DNA of 64,000 bases from Platycnemis pennipes (Eukaryota; Arthropoda; Insecta; Odonata; Platycnemididae). Below, piece after piece: positions 21,631-34,306 of the stretch. Position 1 is the first letter of the stretch. Every line of letters starts with the position of its first letter. The notes under the pieces are model-generated. The model had not been told where the DNA came from and did not search any database. It saw nothing but the letters and a program-made list of their open reading frames with translations. The position numbers and the translations under genes were made by a program. The stretch covers positions 87,253,470 to 87,317,469 of the forward strand of contig OW121848.1 of the NCBI GenBank assembly GCA_933228895.1. The letters run 5' to 3'.

Positions 21631-22975
21631 ATGTGTGGTGCATTACCCCTGCGAAATTCTTCATTCATGTAAAACGGGAGAGGGAGTGAGCGGCATCACC
21701 CCCATCCCCTTCTCTTCTTAGGTCCTTTTTTGACATGTCCGTCCGTCATCAAGCAGTGGCCGCCCATTGTCTGGTGCTAGTGAGATCGGTCGTTGGTGGG
21801 GGAGGGGTGTGTGCAGTGAGGTCTCTTGATGAAGGTAACCAGACCCACTCCCCGACACTCCATCCCTCGACACCCCTTTTTAACCTCCCTTTCCCCTCAT
21901 TTTCTTTTTTAAACGGACCGTGAGAGAAAGTAACCCCTCAAAAACCCGCCCCGCCGGCTCCGTGCCCTCCAGGACGAACTGTTTTCGGCGGTTGATTCCA
22001 TAGAGGGCAGGCCCATTCACCGTTTGGGCTTTTAACTAGCCCCAGTCTCCTCATCTCGTCATCCCTTGGTGTGTAGAACTGGCCATAATGGACCGTGTAT
22101 TTCGATCTGGTGTTCTGAATGTGTTTACGGCGACCGTAGAAGGGTAGGTCCTGACTAAAGCTCCATCGGGGTGGAAGTAAAAACTTGGATCGTGCATTTT
22201 CCTCCCGGGCCCAATTTAAAGGGATATTTGTCCCGGGACATATGTTGGTTTTTGTCTTTATGCGGACGGAGTGTGCTCAGATGGGTTTTTCGATATCCGT
22301 TCAACTCCACGGTTGCGACGGATCCACTTCCATTTAAAAGAAAAATGACGTAATGCAAACGATTTTTTGAACTCCGTTTCAGGTTGAATATTTCTTGGAG
22401 AACATAAATATTTCCAAATAATATTCCATTTTTGAGGCAACAATTTTGCACCCTCTGATTAAAGTTTCTTCTTAGCGTTCTAATTCGATATTGATGCAAA
22501 TACACACGTACTGGACACTTGCACTGCATTTTTATGCTAAAATTATTTCAAAGATGATTAATATGATGTTTTTGAGTGTAGTTTTTCGTCTAAGTCTACC
22601 AATTCCGATGAACTTTAGCTAGTGTGTCCTTCCCTTGAATTACAGCTTTCAGTGGCAATTTCTGTCGAAATTCATTACTTTTCAAGAATAAAAACCTATT
22701 CTAAATATATGTTGGAAGGATAGATCCGACAGTTTATATATTATTCCCTCGCTCAACAAACTACGCTGTCTTAAAAAAATAGGAAGGCCAAATAAAACGG
22801 GTGAGTTCGCTTAATTGAGGCTTGATATTAAAAAAACTTATATTTGACTATCTCCTAACTTGCCCGATTCTATCTTTCTATCCCACTCTCTTGCCCCCTT
22901 TCTCCCTCAGCCCAGTTTCAGCGTCTCCCTTATTCCATCCCTATGGCGTAGCAACTCATGTCGAAGCTATCGGCA
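21631..22975. other. Non-coding, A+T-rich to the right
   Basis: A reverse frame at 22155-22529 (124 codons) has an ordinary amino-acid mix, but no motif or homology that I recognise. No other feature. Confidence 0.45.
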
Positions 22976-24020
22976 ATTTCGGGCTCCGCAAGAGGGAGAG
23001 AGAGGGGGAGGGCAGGGTAGGAATTTAAGCGACGGAGTGATCCGCGTTAGGAGAGGAGAGGGCAGGCGTTGAAGGAGACTCGGGCGGGAGTTGACGGCGC
23101 TTTTGGGACAAGGGATCGGCAGAGAGGGTAAGATATGAAGAAGGGTGAGAGAGGATCGCAAGCGGGCTGAGAAGAAGGCGTAGAGAGAGAGAGGAATGTA
23201 TCCTGCGGGAGTATGAGAAGGCGTCTCCAAAAGTTGGCCGTGTTTGATCGTAGGAGGAGAGCTGGACCAACGAGCAATAAGGGTTGGATACCCTCGATGT
23301 GCCTCCGCTATCCCTGCCCTTGTTTCTCGAGCTGCCTACATGCGTGAGGTACGTGGACTCGGGGTGGGAATATGGGCAGAAGACGACGACGCCGGGAAGG
23401 GCATCGTGGGAGGGAGCGTGGTGCGGGAGGGGGTCGGTGGTTCGGCGTAGTCCAGGGGGGTTGGGCTGTTTGGGGGGAGGAAGACCGTGAGGGACACGAC
23501 GTTTCCGCAAGGGAGCCGTAAAAGGTGTGGACCTAGAAATTGACGGAGCCGTGTGGTGTATGTGTGTGTGCGATGGAGTTCGGTTGGGGTGGGGGGAGGG
23601 GTATGTGAAATGAGGAAGTATGTGGCGGAGGACGGTTTTCTTGGAGGGACCACCGAGAAGGGCGGAAGGAGAGGGGACGCAAGGAGACGGTCGGCGAGCG
23701 AATAGAAGATGAAAGTGGAGCGGTATGGTGTGTGCGTTGTGTACGCCGGCGCAGGCGGATATGTACGTTGTGGGGCGCACACGGAGCGCTCGAGGACGAG
23801 GAAAGTGGTGTCGCCGAGAGAAATGTTTTCGGTATCGGATGTTTTGGGGATGTTTGGGTGGGAGGCGGGTGATGTGCGGGGACGGCGAGCGTAAGAGAGG
23901 CCGAGGGAATAACTTGTGAAGAGGATGAGGATGGGTCGATCAGGAAGGCGCGATGTGGTAGGGTTGGCCATAGGGTTTAAGGGACGGAGGGATTGGACTC
24001 GAGGGGGAAGGGTATGAAAA
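22976..24020. other. Purine-rich domain (longest open-frame region)
   Basis: The + strand is G/A-biased (for example about 70 percent purine at 23581-23640). On the - strand this opens frames of 251 codons (23025-23780) and 358 codons (23336-24412), the longest in the window. Their products are Pro/Ser/Thr/His-rich, low in complexity, overlap each other in different frames and lack any domain. I interpret them as by-products of base composition. Confidence 0.55.
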
Positions 24021-27000
24021 AACGGGGAGTTTGAAGTGCGGGATGAAATGCCGAAAAAGTGTGGCATGCAAGACTTGGGCAGCGACGATGGAATGAGTGT
24101 ATGCGCATGTTGGGTCCTATAGATGTTTATATAAGTATAAAAGAACGTATGAGAACAATTCCGTCCCGAATGTCTCGGACATTTTGTACCTGCGCTGAGG
24201 TCTTTGTGTTCGTCCGCTCCCTCTGTGAAATTCTTATATTTGAAAGGGGGCTTAAGGAAGGAGATGCCCTCGTTCACTTCAACATTCCTTTTTTTACTGC
24301 ACCTTTTTTCCTCGTCAACGAAGGCATAAAAAATTGAGTGATGTCCAAACTGTCGAGTAGCGTAGGAAACAGTAGAAAAAGTAGGAGGGTTTATGAAAGT
24401 CTTTCGGAGCAATAAATGACTGGCGCGCGTCCTAACGAGTTGATCTATGCATGCGCTGGTTGGTGCACGAGGATTTACATATTGGTATTGCTAGATAGAT
24501 TGAGATTGGGTCCTAATGAGGGGACCAAGATGGCAGTTGGTAGTTTGACGGCGACGGAGATTTTGATAAATGACGTGTTAAAGGTGTCTCCCTCCCAACC
24601 CCAAAAAAGAATGGTATGAACACAATTTTTTTACGTCTACAGGTTTGAATTTGGAATCGGCTTTTGTCAATCGATGATTAGAAAGCTGTGAACCCACTGA
24701 GATTGGGTGCATCGTAGTAGGTCGAAAGGTGCAGTATATGTTGTAGCGGTGGAATCACGTCCAATGAAGGTGTTCCAGTTGTTAGGGTCGCATCACACTA
24801 TCTGACATCACTTAACTTAAAGCTTAGTCCTTTGAAAAGCTTAACACCCGTGCGTCGAGTTGAGAAAAAATCCGTAACCTTTTATTTGCCTGGCCTAAGC
24901 GTTGCGGACATCACTAACACCATTGCAGGGCTTGCCGAGAATATTGTTCCCTTTTTGTCAAAAGCAGAATTCGTAGCGTTAATAGTAGACCCCAATGCAT
25001 AGACCAATTCTTTTGCATTAGTATTAGTAGTTGAGGAGTTAATAAAATGTGGATTTGGGAGTTATTTTTTACAGGGACAACCAGATTGAAAATTTTAATT
25101 TTTAAATATAATTTTAAGGCAGACTTTAGGAACGTGAGTGGGTTGCCACAAGGTTGTGCGACGGTCGCCTCTGTGGGCGGCGCTGGATCCAGTTCTCACT
25201 CACGTTCCGTCCTCGACGGGAGAGTTCATGGGCCTCGGGAAGAAGTTCCGTTGTTCTGGAGATTGAAATATCCAATGAGCCGGCGTCATATAATTTTGTT
25301 TTCCCCCATTCTTCCCCCGGCCTTAATTTCGCCACGCTCTTCGCCGCGGAGTGGAATGGAGGGGGCGTGGTGGAGGGAGACGTAGTGAATGCTCCCTCCC
25401 TCCTTCCGTCCTCCTCATCCCCCCCCCCCCTCCCGAGATTTCTTTTCTCTCTCGGTTGCTTGGCACCCTCTCCTGCTACCAGGCACGGTGAAGGCCCGCG
25501 TGGCCGTCTTTGTAGGAATTATTTCAAAAGCATGCCTTAATTCCCTTTATTTCCGTCCCAGTTTGTGTGTGTGAAAAAAAATAATAAATGCGAGTCAAAA
25601 GGAGTGAGTAGCGGGAGAGATTGAGGGAAAGGGCAGAAGCATTCGTGCGGTCTCGGAATTATTTTTTTTTCTTCCCTACGCCATATTATATTTTTCTCCT
25701 CGTTTTGCTCTCGTTAAAATTAAAAAAAGAGAACGAAAGGATGATAAAAAAATGGGACACTTGAAAAGGCTCGGAATTTTCAGTCAAACCCTTGTGCCTG
25801 CATGTGTGCTAGTGTGTGAGCGTGGGCGGGGTTGGTGAAACAAGGGAAAAGTGGGAAACAGTGAGAGGTTTCAGCGCTGTGTGTGTGTGTGTGAGTCTGT
25901 GCGTGAGTTCGTATGTGTGTGTTTGCGGAGACATGGAAAAAAAGACTGACTGCGTGGAAGGAGAGAGCGGAAGGACATTGAAAGGGAGTTGGTGGAGGGG
26001 TGCCTAAAGGGGTGGACGGGGAGTGTTAGGGTTGTGTGTAGTGTGATGAGGAGATGCGGGCTAGAGAAGAGGGGGTGTGGACGCGCGAGGAACTATGGGA
26101 TTTTTTGAGTGAAGGGGCGAGTAGGCGCGGGCGGAAAAGCCGTGGGGTGGTGGGGAGAGGGAGCGAGTTGACCTTTTTTAAACCGAAATATGCGTCGGAG
26201 GCAGTCTCTTTTTTTCCCTCTCCTCTCTTTCGTCTCTCTCTTTCAACCCGCGCCTTCACGCACTCGCTGGCTGAATTTAATGGCGAATGAAGCCGGTGAG
26301 ACGTGAGCGTGCGAAAAAAAGACGCCCTTTTAACTCCGTTGCGTACCGGCATGTTTTTTTTAACATCTTTCGGTCCACTTATCTTTGAGCTGCGCTTGAC
26401 GTCTTTTATTAATCTCCGAGTAGGGAGGAGAGGGTGGGGATTACTTCGTTTAAAGGATCAATGTCTGGCTTCGTTAGCCTTCCTTTAGTCGTTCCTCTTC
26501 CATTTAACCGACCCGAGTGGTGGAGATGGGTTTGTTTGCAACTGCACGCCCCGAACCTTAATCAAGCAAAATTTTGTCAACCGTCTTCGTACATGCGGAA
26601 AATAGCATTTCCGTGGTTGCCATGTTCGTCGCATTCATCTCCTGCAGTTTTTATGCTTCGTTTCGAAAATTCTGGATAAATCTGTGTAAAACGAAGTTGT
26701 TCCCAGTCGACAGCCATCCCCTTACCGCGTCTATTAGTTTTTAGTAGAGGTAACTAAGTCTACCGTGGACTTAATGAAGGCATAATATTCTGTTCTTTAT
26801 GCTGTGCAGTTCAACGCAAGTTTGGCGATGTGCATACATTTTTCAGCTGCTGATGTTGATAAATCCATCGTACTACTTTGGTTTGAACTATTTACCTCTT
26901 TTTTTTAATTTCTCCTTTGCCCACGAAAAAATCATGGAATGTCGGTGTTGCTTCCTCATAATAAATTGATGGCTCTAGTTTGTTAACTCAAAGTTTCCGT

Positions 27001-27045
27001 CTGCTCTACGGGCTGTGCTTGGAGCATCACCATGTTAAGATCAAT
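24021..27045. other. Non-coding, mixed composition
   Basis: No gene is supported. Includes a 12-base C run at 25419-25430, a (GT)n run at 25877-25893 and a purine-rich patch near 26080-26170. Possible isolated acceptor sites (ACAG at about 24641 and 25073) have no convincing exon behind them. Confidence 0.45.
25877..25893. repeat. (GT)n microsatellite
   Basis: About eight perfect GT units within a wider GT-rich patch that continues to 25923. Confidence 0.8.
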
Positions 27046-28935
27046 TTAACTTGACCCCAAAACTTTTATCCCTCCTGGACTTCAGCGTTATCGTAGGCTC
27101 TCGGCCCTCCGGATCTCCTTCGATCCTTCTGGATCCAAGACTAGCACATGAGACGAGAAAGATTGAACCCCCTACTCATCCCCTTCCCCTCCAAAGAAAC
27201 TCCTTCGTCTCTTGGCCACATCCGCTGTTGGCTTGCTTATGCATACTGCTCCCGCGTTCCTCCGACGCATACCGTCCCACGTATTTGGCAAGACTCATAC
27301 CGCTCTGTCTACTCAAGCTCCTTTATTTTTTCATCGTCTGCTCTCACTGTGGTTAGTTTTTCTGACGTTCATTTCTTTTTCTGCTATCCTTTCCTTTTGT
27401 GTTTAGAAATCCCTATCGTAATATAACCTTGAGTGAAAATTGTTTATGGTTATAATTTTCTGTAATCATATCTCTTTCTTTTATCCTTTGCAACGTATTC
27501 TATTTACACCCTCTTCCATCTCTTACAGCATCAACATATTTCTCTCTCAATATCCGTTTGGCACGTCCGCGGAGTGGAAACAGTGTATTCAATTGTTTTA
27601 CTGCCCTTCACAGAACTTTTTTGGCGTATTTTCTTGGTGGCTTCTTCTGGGTATCCGCAATAGTGTTTAAGTCTATATTTCTTGCCATTGGCTACCGATT
27701 GCTATCCCACTCGACGTTGCACCGAAATTTCATGCTTTTTCTATCACCTGCATGTTTTACTGCGCACCTCCCTTTATGCAATCATTTCCCCCTTTTATTT
27801 GTCCCGATCTACATTGTTAGAATCTCGAGTATCCCGCTTCTCCTTGAACTCATTTTCACAACAAACCTGGGCCCCCCTCATCTTGGAGGAAACGACGGTG
27901 AACAACTGAGGGCAGTAGTGTTTCAGGAGGTGGGCCATCTCTCCGTTCTTCTCTACCTAACCCTTCCTTCTCTCCCGACCGCCTTCCTTCCGTGTTTGCC
28001 TTTCCCAACTCCTTGCTCTCTCCCTATCTTCCCCCTTTCTCCTCTCTCCTCCCCTCTAGCCGTTTTTGGAATGCCCCGGGTGCGATGACGCCCTGGCCGC
28101 GCACCGCTCCTACAGCGCCTTCACCTCCTCCTCTTATTGGACATGGACCTTATAAAGGATGAACGGAGGGAGAGGGGTAGATATCTTTCCCCTTTCCCTC
28201 CCCCTAGCCCCTCGCAGGCATTCCTGGATCTACCCTGTCTAATGGACCGGACATCTCGTTTGCCTCCGGCCCGTCTCCCCTCTGCCCCCCCGCCCCCCCA
28301 TCATCTCACACAACTCCATCTCCGTCCCCATTCAAGGGAGACCCCCGTCCATACTCTGCCCTTCCTTGATCTCTCCCTCCCTCCATTCCTCCTTCCCACC
28401 ATCGTCACATAAGTTTCCTCCTCTTCCTATCTCTCTCTTCTTCTCCCACCTTTGCTCGCCCTCCTCCCCAAAACTCCCCGAGGAGGTTTGTTCCCTTCAA
28501 GGATGATGCTTTTTCGGGGTTGCTGGTTGCATGGACCGTGCTCACCCTTCCGTGAGGGTCATTTCGTTCCCATCCTCTCTCCCCCATCCACCTCTGGACC
28601 TCCACAAAAATAAGATCCGCGCTCTAACGTTGTGCCCCCCGTGTGCGTACGTCCTGTGTGCGTACGTCCTGTCTTTATGTGTGAGGTTAGGGGGTGGTTT
28701 AGGGGTGGGAAAAGGGGTTATAGAGCGAGCTTCCTTCTCCTGTCCCCCTCACTTTCTCTTTCCACGGGATCCCCTTACTTTCTCTCGCCGTCTCCGTCTC
28801 CCACCTCCGCCCAGTAAGACACCCTTCCCTTCTCCTCCTCCATCTCGTATCTTCTTCCTTCCTCTCAATGTTTTTCTTCGGAAAAACCGCACCTCCCTTT
28901 TCATTCCGTTTCGGTTGAATATTATTGTGATCTTT
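27046..28935. other. Pyrimidine-rich domain, about 1.9 kb
   Basis: The longest continuous C/T-biased block in the window. Forward frames of up to 176 codons (27558-28088) are Pro/Ser/Leu/Phe-rich in overlapping frames. Contains the 15-bp tandem repeat at 28641-28670. No gene is supported. Confidence 0.6.
28641..28670. repeat. Perfect 15-bp tandem duplication
   Basis: GTGTGCGTACGTCCT occurs twice in direct succession. Each unit contains the palindrome GTAC. Confidence 0.9.
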
Positions 28936-31130
28936 TTATGGCCGGGTAGGCGTTGGAGGTGAGGAAGAGGGCAAGTGTTGGGAGTCGGTGGCTCGCTAGG
29001 AGAAGACGTTGCGGTGGGTTGCGGTGCGGTGCGGGGTAGGGTATCCACTTGCGACTGTTATTGGATTCCAGCCCCTTTCGGCCCTCCCGAACTACATACG
29101 AGCGCGCAAGTGTAAATACATAACATGCTCGTGTCTGTTTGTGCGCATAGGGCTGTACATCTATCTCTCTCTCTCTGCCAACCCACACATGCACATGCCC
29201 TGTGCACACCTTTCTTTCCCTTCCATTGCTTTGCCTCCCCGTTGTTCGGCCGTAGAATACGGTCCGCTGGCTGGTCACTGTAGCTCACCTCCCCTGTTCC
29301 CCGTATTAAAGATGAGGTGGTCGGCAGGGATGTTCATTTCGTCTGTAAGAGGAAGGCTTCAAGAGTGATGAAGCGTACGCATACTTGTATTTGATTCGGG
29401 ATTCGTTTTACATAGTTTTGTGTGTGCGTTTGTGTGGTCTTTCTCATGTTCGGAGGTAGTGGAGGGTGAAGGGGATTGATATTTCCGTATAAGAGAACGA
29501 GTTATTTCTCATGGTTCTCTCACAAGAAGCAATCCCTCCCCTTTGTATTAGGGTATGGAAATTCCTTGTACCCCCGTGCGCCCTCTGAATCTTATTACCA
29601 TACTCTTGCTTAGGACATATATTCATTTAATGGAAAAGGGTTCCTTGGTAAACAAAACGGATGATTTGCTCATGACTGTGGATTATTCATCTTCTTTATG
29701 AATTGAATGGGGATTGAAATGAGCAAATAGTAATACGCCGTGTGTAGTATGGAACCCACAGTGAAGCTTTAGTGGAAAGTTAATGCGAATAGGCAATTGA
29801 ATCCTTAATTGGATTTTGTTATATCTCCATGGACCTTGCTGTTATCGTAGAGAAATAATATACTCCTTTAGATGAGCGTCTTCCTTTTCAGTAAATTCCG
29901 CGGCAGTAATCAAACCCCTCGTATATGACGGGATGCAAAAAATAGTTAGGGCCCAAATTGTATCTGATGCATAGGGGTAGAAGCCGAACTTTTGTGCCTG
30001 ATTTTATGTAGACAAGAAGGATGGAGACCTCTCTGCGCGTATTAAAACTTCTCATACATATCCCTTCACTTCTTAAAGGTAACTATAGAAAAAAGGGACA
30101 CTTAGCCAACGATCATAGGGGGAAATATTTTCTCAAATTTTATAGCATATTGTAGTCAAGTGTACTGTTCATATTCGCTCCAGAAAATAACTGTGTAGTT
30201 TATGGAAGCGTCGAAAATTTGTTTCAATTAAGTAGCGGATATTTTTATTCATCTTTCAATTATATTCCAGTTAGGAATAAAATAAGTTAGCCACATGTGT
30301 TAATAATGGGTTAGTCGAAATTATTGGAAACGGGGAACTGTAACTGAAATGAATGCTATGAGCAGAGTTGGGCAAAGCACATGGAAAATATATTTTAGAT
30401 ACAAAATACTTACATATCATATGAGCCTCAAGTTCTTTAAACCTGAAATCTTAGTCGGCATATAATTACTTGCCTTTGTTATTAGATAATTAAGCTGTAA
30501 AGATATTTCTTTCCAGTTGTAAAGCTTTGGTGATAATTTTGCCGAGACAATGCCTCTTAATTATAGGGAATATAATCTTATTATAATATTAATACATCAT
30601 ATTTGAGTTGTTGTTTTCCTGGCCTATTTTGACATCTTAAATAGCTTATATCTATGCACATAAAATCTTAAAAAATGATGAGGTGACAAACCTTAGAAAA
30701 CCTTCTAGGTTTATCTCTATTTAATAGCTTAGCCGTAAATGTGAGTGTAGATATACGTGATGCAGGTGCAGGCGTACTATGCCCATAGGTAGCATTGCGT
30801 AGAGGAAGAATGAAGCTTGGCCAGCATCGGCCATTTGTTATCAGAAACTGAGTAAGCTTATCAAGTTCTTATTGTTATCCAATCTCAGAAGTTCATCCTA
30901 TTTGTACTGAAACGCCTCCGTTGACTGATTTCGAATTTTCCTTACTGCCCTCTCGCTCGCTTGTTCTGTCGTGTTTCCTCCCTCAGTCTCGAGCTCCAGT
31001 TGCAATAACAATTCCATGTTAAGTTTCGCGGTAACGGGTCTGAGAACTGGTTCGACTTCATATCCTGTAGAAGGGACACTGAGACGACTCTTAACTAATT
31101 TAGTACGGCACTCTTGAATCTCCGGGATTC
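28936..31130. other. Non-coding; G-rich start, then long A+T-rich stretch
   Basis: A GCGGT-type short tandem repeat lies at 29011-29035 and a CT-run at 29161-29176. From 29390 to 30890 the DNA is A+T-rich with hardly any open frame: the longest gap in open frames in the window. Nothing recognisable is present in it apart from TTTAATGG at 29626. Confidence 0.5.
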
Positions 31131-32085
31131 TGTGCCTCGTTACAGCTATTCTCTCCCCCTTCCTTTGCCTTTCTTCTCCCTCCCTCTCTCTCATCCACTT
31201 CCAGTCCTCGCGTCCTCTTCCCCACACCCACCCCCGCCGCACCCTCCTCTTTCGCAAACTAATGCCCGAGCAGATGTGCACCGCCACAGAAAACCTCCCT
31301 TAACCTAAACTCCCAGCCTTTGCTCCCTCCCCATCCACCACCCCCTGCCTCGCGGCTTCCTAACCCGCGCTGTCGATCCCCACCCCTTCCCTTCCGCTCA
31401 GCCGTCCCTCCTTCCTCCAACACCACACCAAACCCTCGCTCTGTGTACTCTTCCTCCCCCGTAGTCTGGCACCGTAGTCTAACGTTCTCTAGGCCTCCCT
31501 CCTGCCCCCGCGGTTCGTGCCCCCGTCACGCCGCCGCCGCCCCCTCCCCATCTGTTGGCCGATATGGATGCTGCCGGGGGTCGTCCCCCTCCCCCTTTTG
31601 CGTTTGTTATGCGCCGCGGGTGTCACTCTCCTCCTCCCTCCCCTCCCTCTCTTTCCACCACTCCCGCTCTCAGTTACGCCTCGCCGCCCCCTCTATAACC
31701 TCCCTTTCGTGCATCCGTCCCTCCCTCCATTGCCTATCTTAATCTCCCATACTCTCCCACACTATGGAACCCCCCCTCCTAACACACGCCCCCACGTTCC
31801 TAACTCCCCCCCCCCTTGTCGTCCCCGACCGTATTTATCCCTCGAACTCCGTTTGCAATAGCCTCTCCTCCTTCCTCTCCATATCCTGGATATGGGCATT
31901 GTCTAACCTCCCCCGCCCCTTCACTCCTTGGGATGGTTTGCCCATCTTTTTCCGCACTTTTTATTCACTGCCCCTTAAAAACCTTCCTCTGGGGGTGTGT
32001 ATGCACCCCACCCCCTGTGGACCTGAACATGCATCCCATTCTCTATCTCACTCTACCTCCGTTGTGTGCTTCCTCCCCTTTCTCA
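31131..32085. other. Pyrimidine-rich domain
   Basis: Hand count at 31621-31680 gives 51 of 60 pyrimidines (85 percent). A C-run of about ten bases is near 31806-31815. Forward frames up to 157 codons are Pro/Ser-rich artefacts. Confidence 0.6.
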
Positions 32086-33579
32086 GGGAAAATATTTTTT
32101 CAAACTCAACAGTGGGCGGCCCAATTTTCGAAGTCGCTGGCACTCCCTTCCCCGCCAACCCCCTTCTCATCCGCAGCCATTACATCACGCGAGAGGGCCG
32201 GGCCGCGTTAATTGAGGGCGATTTTTTCCTTTCCTGAGAGGCGGTTTGAAAAAAAAAGGAGAGGGGAAAAAGCTTTAAAGGAGGGTGTTTTTGGGGCTTC
32301 GATGGGAGAGAGAGAGGGAAAGGGTTGGGCCGCACGCGTTGGTTTGTGCTCCTCCCTCGAAAAACCCAGAGCCGCCCAGAATTTGCATTCAAATTACTCG
32401 TGGCCGGGCGAGAGAATGGGAGATGGAGCGTCTCCGGGCCCGGATAGGGAACACCCCAGAGAATGGCCGTCCCGACGAGGGCGGGTGGTGTGTCTTAATC
32501 TCGTTAGTAACACACGGGCATTGTGAACTCTTGCCACCATAGTGATCCCAGGCGAACACATACGTTATCGATCCCATCGCGATCGTTCCGCCTAAAAAAG
32601 ACAGTGATCCCATGCATGGCCGAACAATTGTTTGAAATCTCTTTCCCCCAAGGACAAAAACGTTGGATAATTTTTTTTTACGTTTTCGAATGTAGTCGCT
32701 CTCTCGTCAGACGTCCAGCACAACAGCTATTTTTGCCGTACAGATACCTGTCAAGCTTGATTACAAATTGTGGACCGTTGCGTTAAGAAACTACCTTAAT
32801 TCTGTGGATTTTAAACCAGCGTACGAGCTACGAGGACGGGAACATGACGTGTCCTCCAGGAAAGATACGCCGCGAACGAAATGGGAGTGTTATTGGCTTG
32901 CGGTGGCAGGAACTTTAGGAGCGTGACGAGAATGTTTGAGACACCTATTTAAATGCAAATCCTTGTGCTTTTGTCGTATCCTCGATTATCCAGTGGGAAA
33001 AGAATCGATGTAAATGATGGTATTTTGCTGTTTTTAATTTTTTAACTGTGGATAAAGGGGCAAATTAGGTGTGAAATTTGCATTCTCTCCATGTGTCCGG
33101 TCTTTTTCTTCATAGTGGGTCATTGGGTGGTAAAAGATGCGTTCCTGGCTACACGTGGCGGATTTAATTAGCTATTTTTTTGCTATCTTAAGTTTTCAAA
33201 TGTTTCTTCTACTTGGCTCTCACTATGATTGTTATTATTGGCAGTTTGATCGATGGTAATGGCTCGTTGCACTCTCGTCAACCCAGAGCGCAATTACTCA
33301 CATCAAGATACGATCGCTTCCACACCACCATAATCGGCAAAATGGGTTGTGAAATTATTTGTTGTCATCTCCCACAACCCGAGTGTCGCTACGAAACTTT
33401 ATTTACTTTAATGGTCGATTTCAGTGAGTAGTTACGTTGGGTGTAGGCGGCCGCATTCTCCTACAAATACTAGATATTGTATATTAGTTGTTATTACCGA
33501 AGGCACGCGGCACCTGATGTCATTGGCACTATAAGCCGTAGTTTGGATAAAGACGTGTGGTTAAAATTTATAGGTAGTA
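32086..33579. other. Non-coding, mixed composition
   Basis: A short purine-rich patch at 32230-32330 follows the pyrimidine domain. TTTAATGG occurs at 33407. No gene or repeat is supported. Confidence 0.5.
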
Positions 33580-33871
33580 TATGAAGGGTGGATAGAAACC
33601 CGGCGTTGCGATTAGCCTACTCTTTAACGAAAGTGGCCGAGTGGTCTGCGGTTTTATGTCCCTTACGACGGGCGGAGTACTGAATTTGAAGTGCTCACTA
33701 CCCTGCAAACCACCGCAAGAGTGTGTGGCAGAGGGTAAACTATATAGTAGGATCGAGTGAACCGCGACCCGCTCGAGTAGAGATAGGTATTCTAATGAAT
33801 AATACCCTTGATGGGATTTAAACAAGGGCCCTCAGCATGGGAGACATTTTATTTAACCAGCATACCGATCC
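33580..33871 (-). mobile_element. tRNA-derived SINE-like repeat, copy 2
   Basis: Read on the - strand: an A-box-like GGTATGCTGGTT (33855-33866), a B-box-like TGTTTAAATCCC (33813-33824), and then the two body blocks shared with copy 1 at 3606-3880: CCCGTCGTAAGGGACATAAA (33653-33672) and AACGCCGGGTTTCTATCCAC (33588-33607). Between head and body this copy has about 140 bases, longer than copy 1, so one has an indel. On the + strand, GTGGCCGAGTGGTCTGCGG looks like a tRNA A box but is the antisense of the body. No coding capacity; old and diverged. Confidence 0.7.
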
Positions 33872-33962
33872 TATTCCCACTAGGAGTTTATCACACAAAA
33901 TAGGCAAAAGGATGTTTCATGCTGCTTTTCCAAATAGTTTTGGTGATATAAAACACTTTTAA

Positions 33963-33993
33963 GCTACGTTTTCATGTGGCCGTTCTTGCGTTG
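33963..33993. repeat. Left terminal inverted repeat
   Basis: Begins GCTACGTTTTCATGTGG and pairs with 34271-34301, mismatching at two positions. Confidence 0.85.
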
Positions 33994-34270
33994 ACGCACA
34001 CTGCGCCACCAATCAGAAGCGAGCACGCCAATTCAGCCTGCGTTGCCGTCCGAGTTGGTCATCTTTCATCGCAGCCTGAGTTGACGCAGCTGCGTCATAC
34101 AGCGAAGAACAACGCATGCTGCCTGTCATTTGTTCGTCACGTGATTCTTTCGCTACGGATTGTCACCTATACCACGGTTTACCACCGTCATATGTTTTGG
34201 TTCGTTGCTGCTGGCGCTGCCGGTGACATGAAAACAGGGTATTTTCCTGCCGCACAACGCAGCGGCAACG

Positions 34271-34301
34271 CAATGCAAAAACGGCCACATGAAAACGTAG
34301 C
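34271..34301. repeat. Right terminal inverted repeat
   Basis: Ends CCACATGAAAACGTAGC, the reverse complement of the left end. Confidence 0.85.
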
Positions 34302-34306
34302 TTTAA

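Larger units (their letters stand above)
33963..34301. mobile_element. Non-autonomous DNA transposon (MITE-like), 339 bp
   Basis: Terminal inverted repeats of 31 bp lie at 33963-33993 and 34271-34301, with 29 of 31 positions pairing; the outer 22 (GCTACGTTTTCATGTGGCCG and two more) are perfect. The sequence TTTAA at 33958-33962 is repeated at 34302-34306 directly outside the right end, as expected for a target-site duplication. The interior is rich in CpG and GACGCA/TGCGTC-type palindromic pieces and encodes no transposase. The superfamily is uncertain: the TTAA core would suit a piggyBac or Kolobok insertion only with one extra T, and PIF/Harbinger duplications are 3 bp. Near-perfect ends suggest a fairly recent insertion. 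Confidence 0.85.

Noticed and set aside
23336..24412. 358-codon open frame on the - strand
   Set aside because: Low-complexity Pro/Ser/Thr-rich, overlaps another long frame, lies in a purine-biased block, and has no domain or splice logic.
27558..28088. 176-codon open frame on the + strand
   Set aside because: Composition follows the C/T-rich block; overlapping frames are equally open.
33634..33645. TGGCCGAGTGGT, a tRNA A-box match on the + strand
   Set aside because: No B box or cloverleaf downstream; it is the antisense of the SINE body of copy 2.
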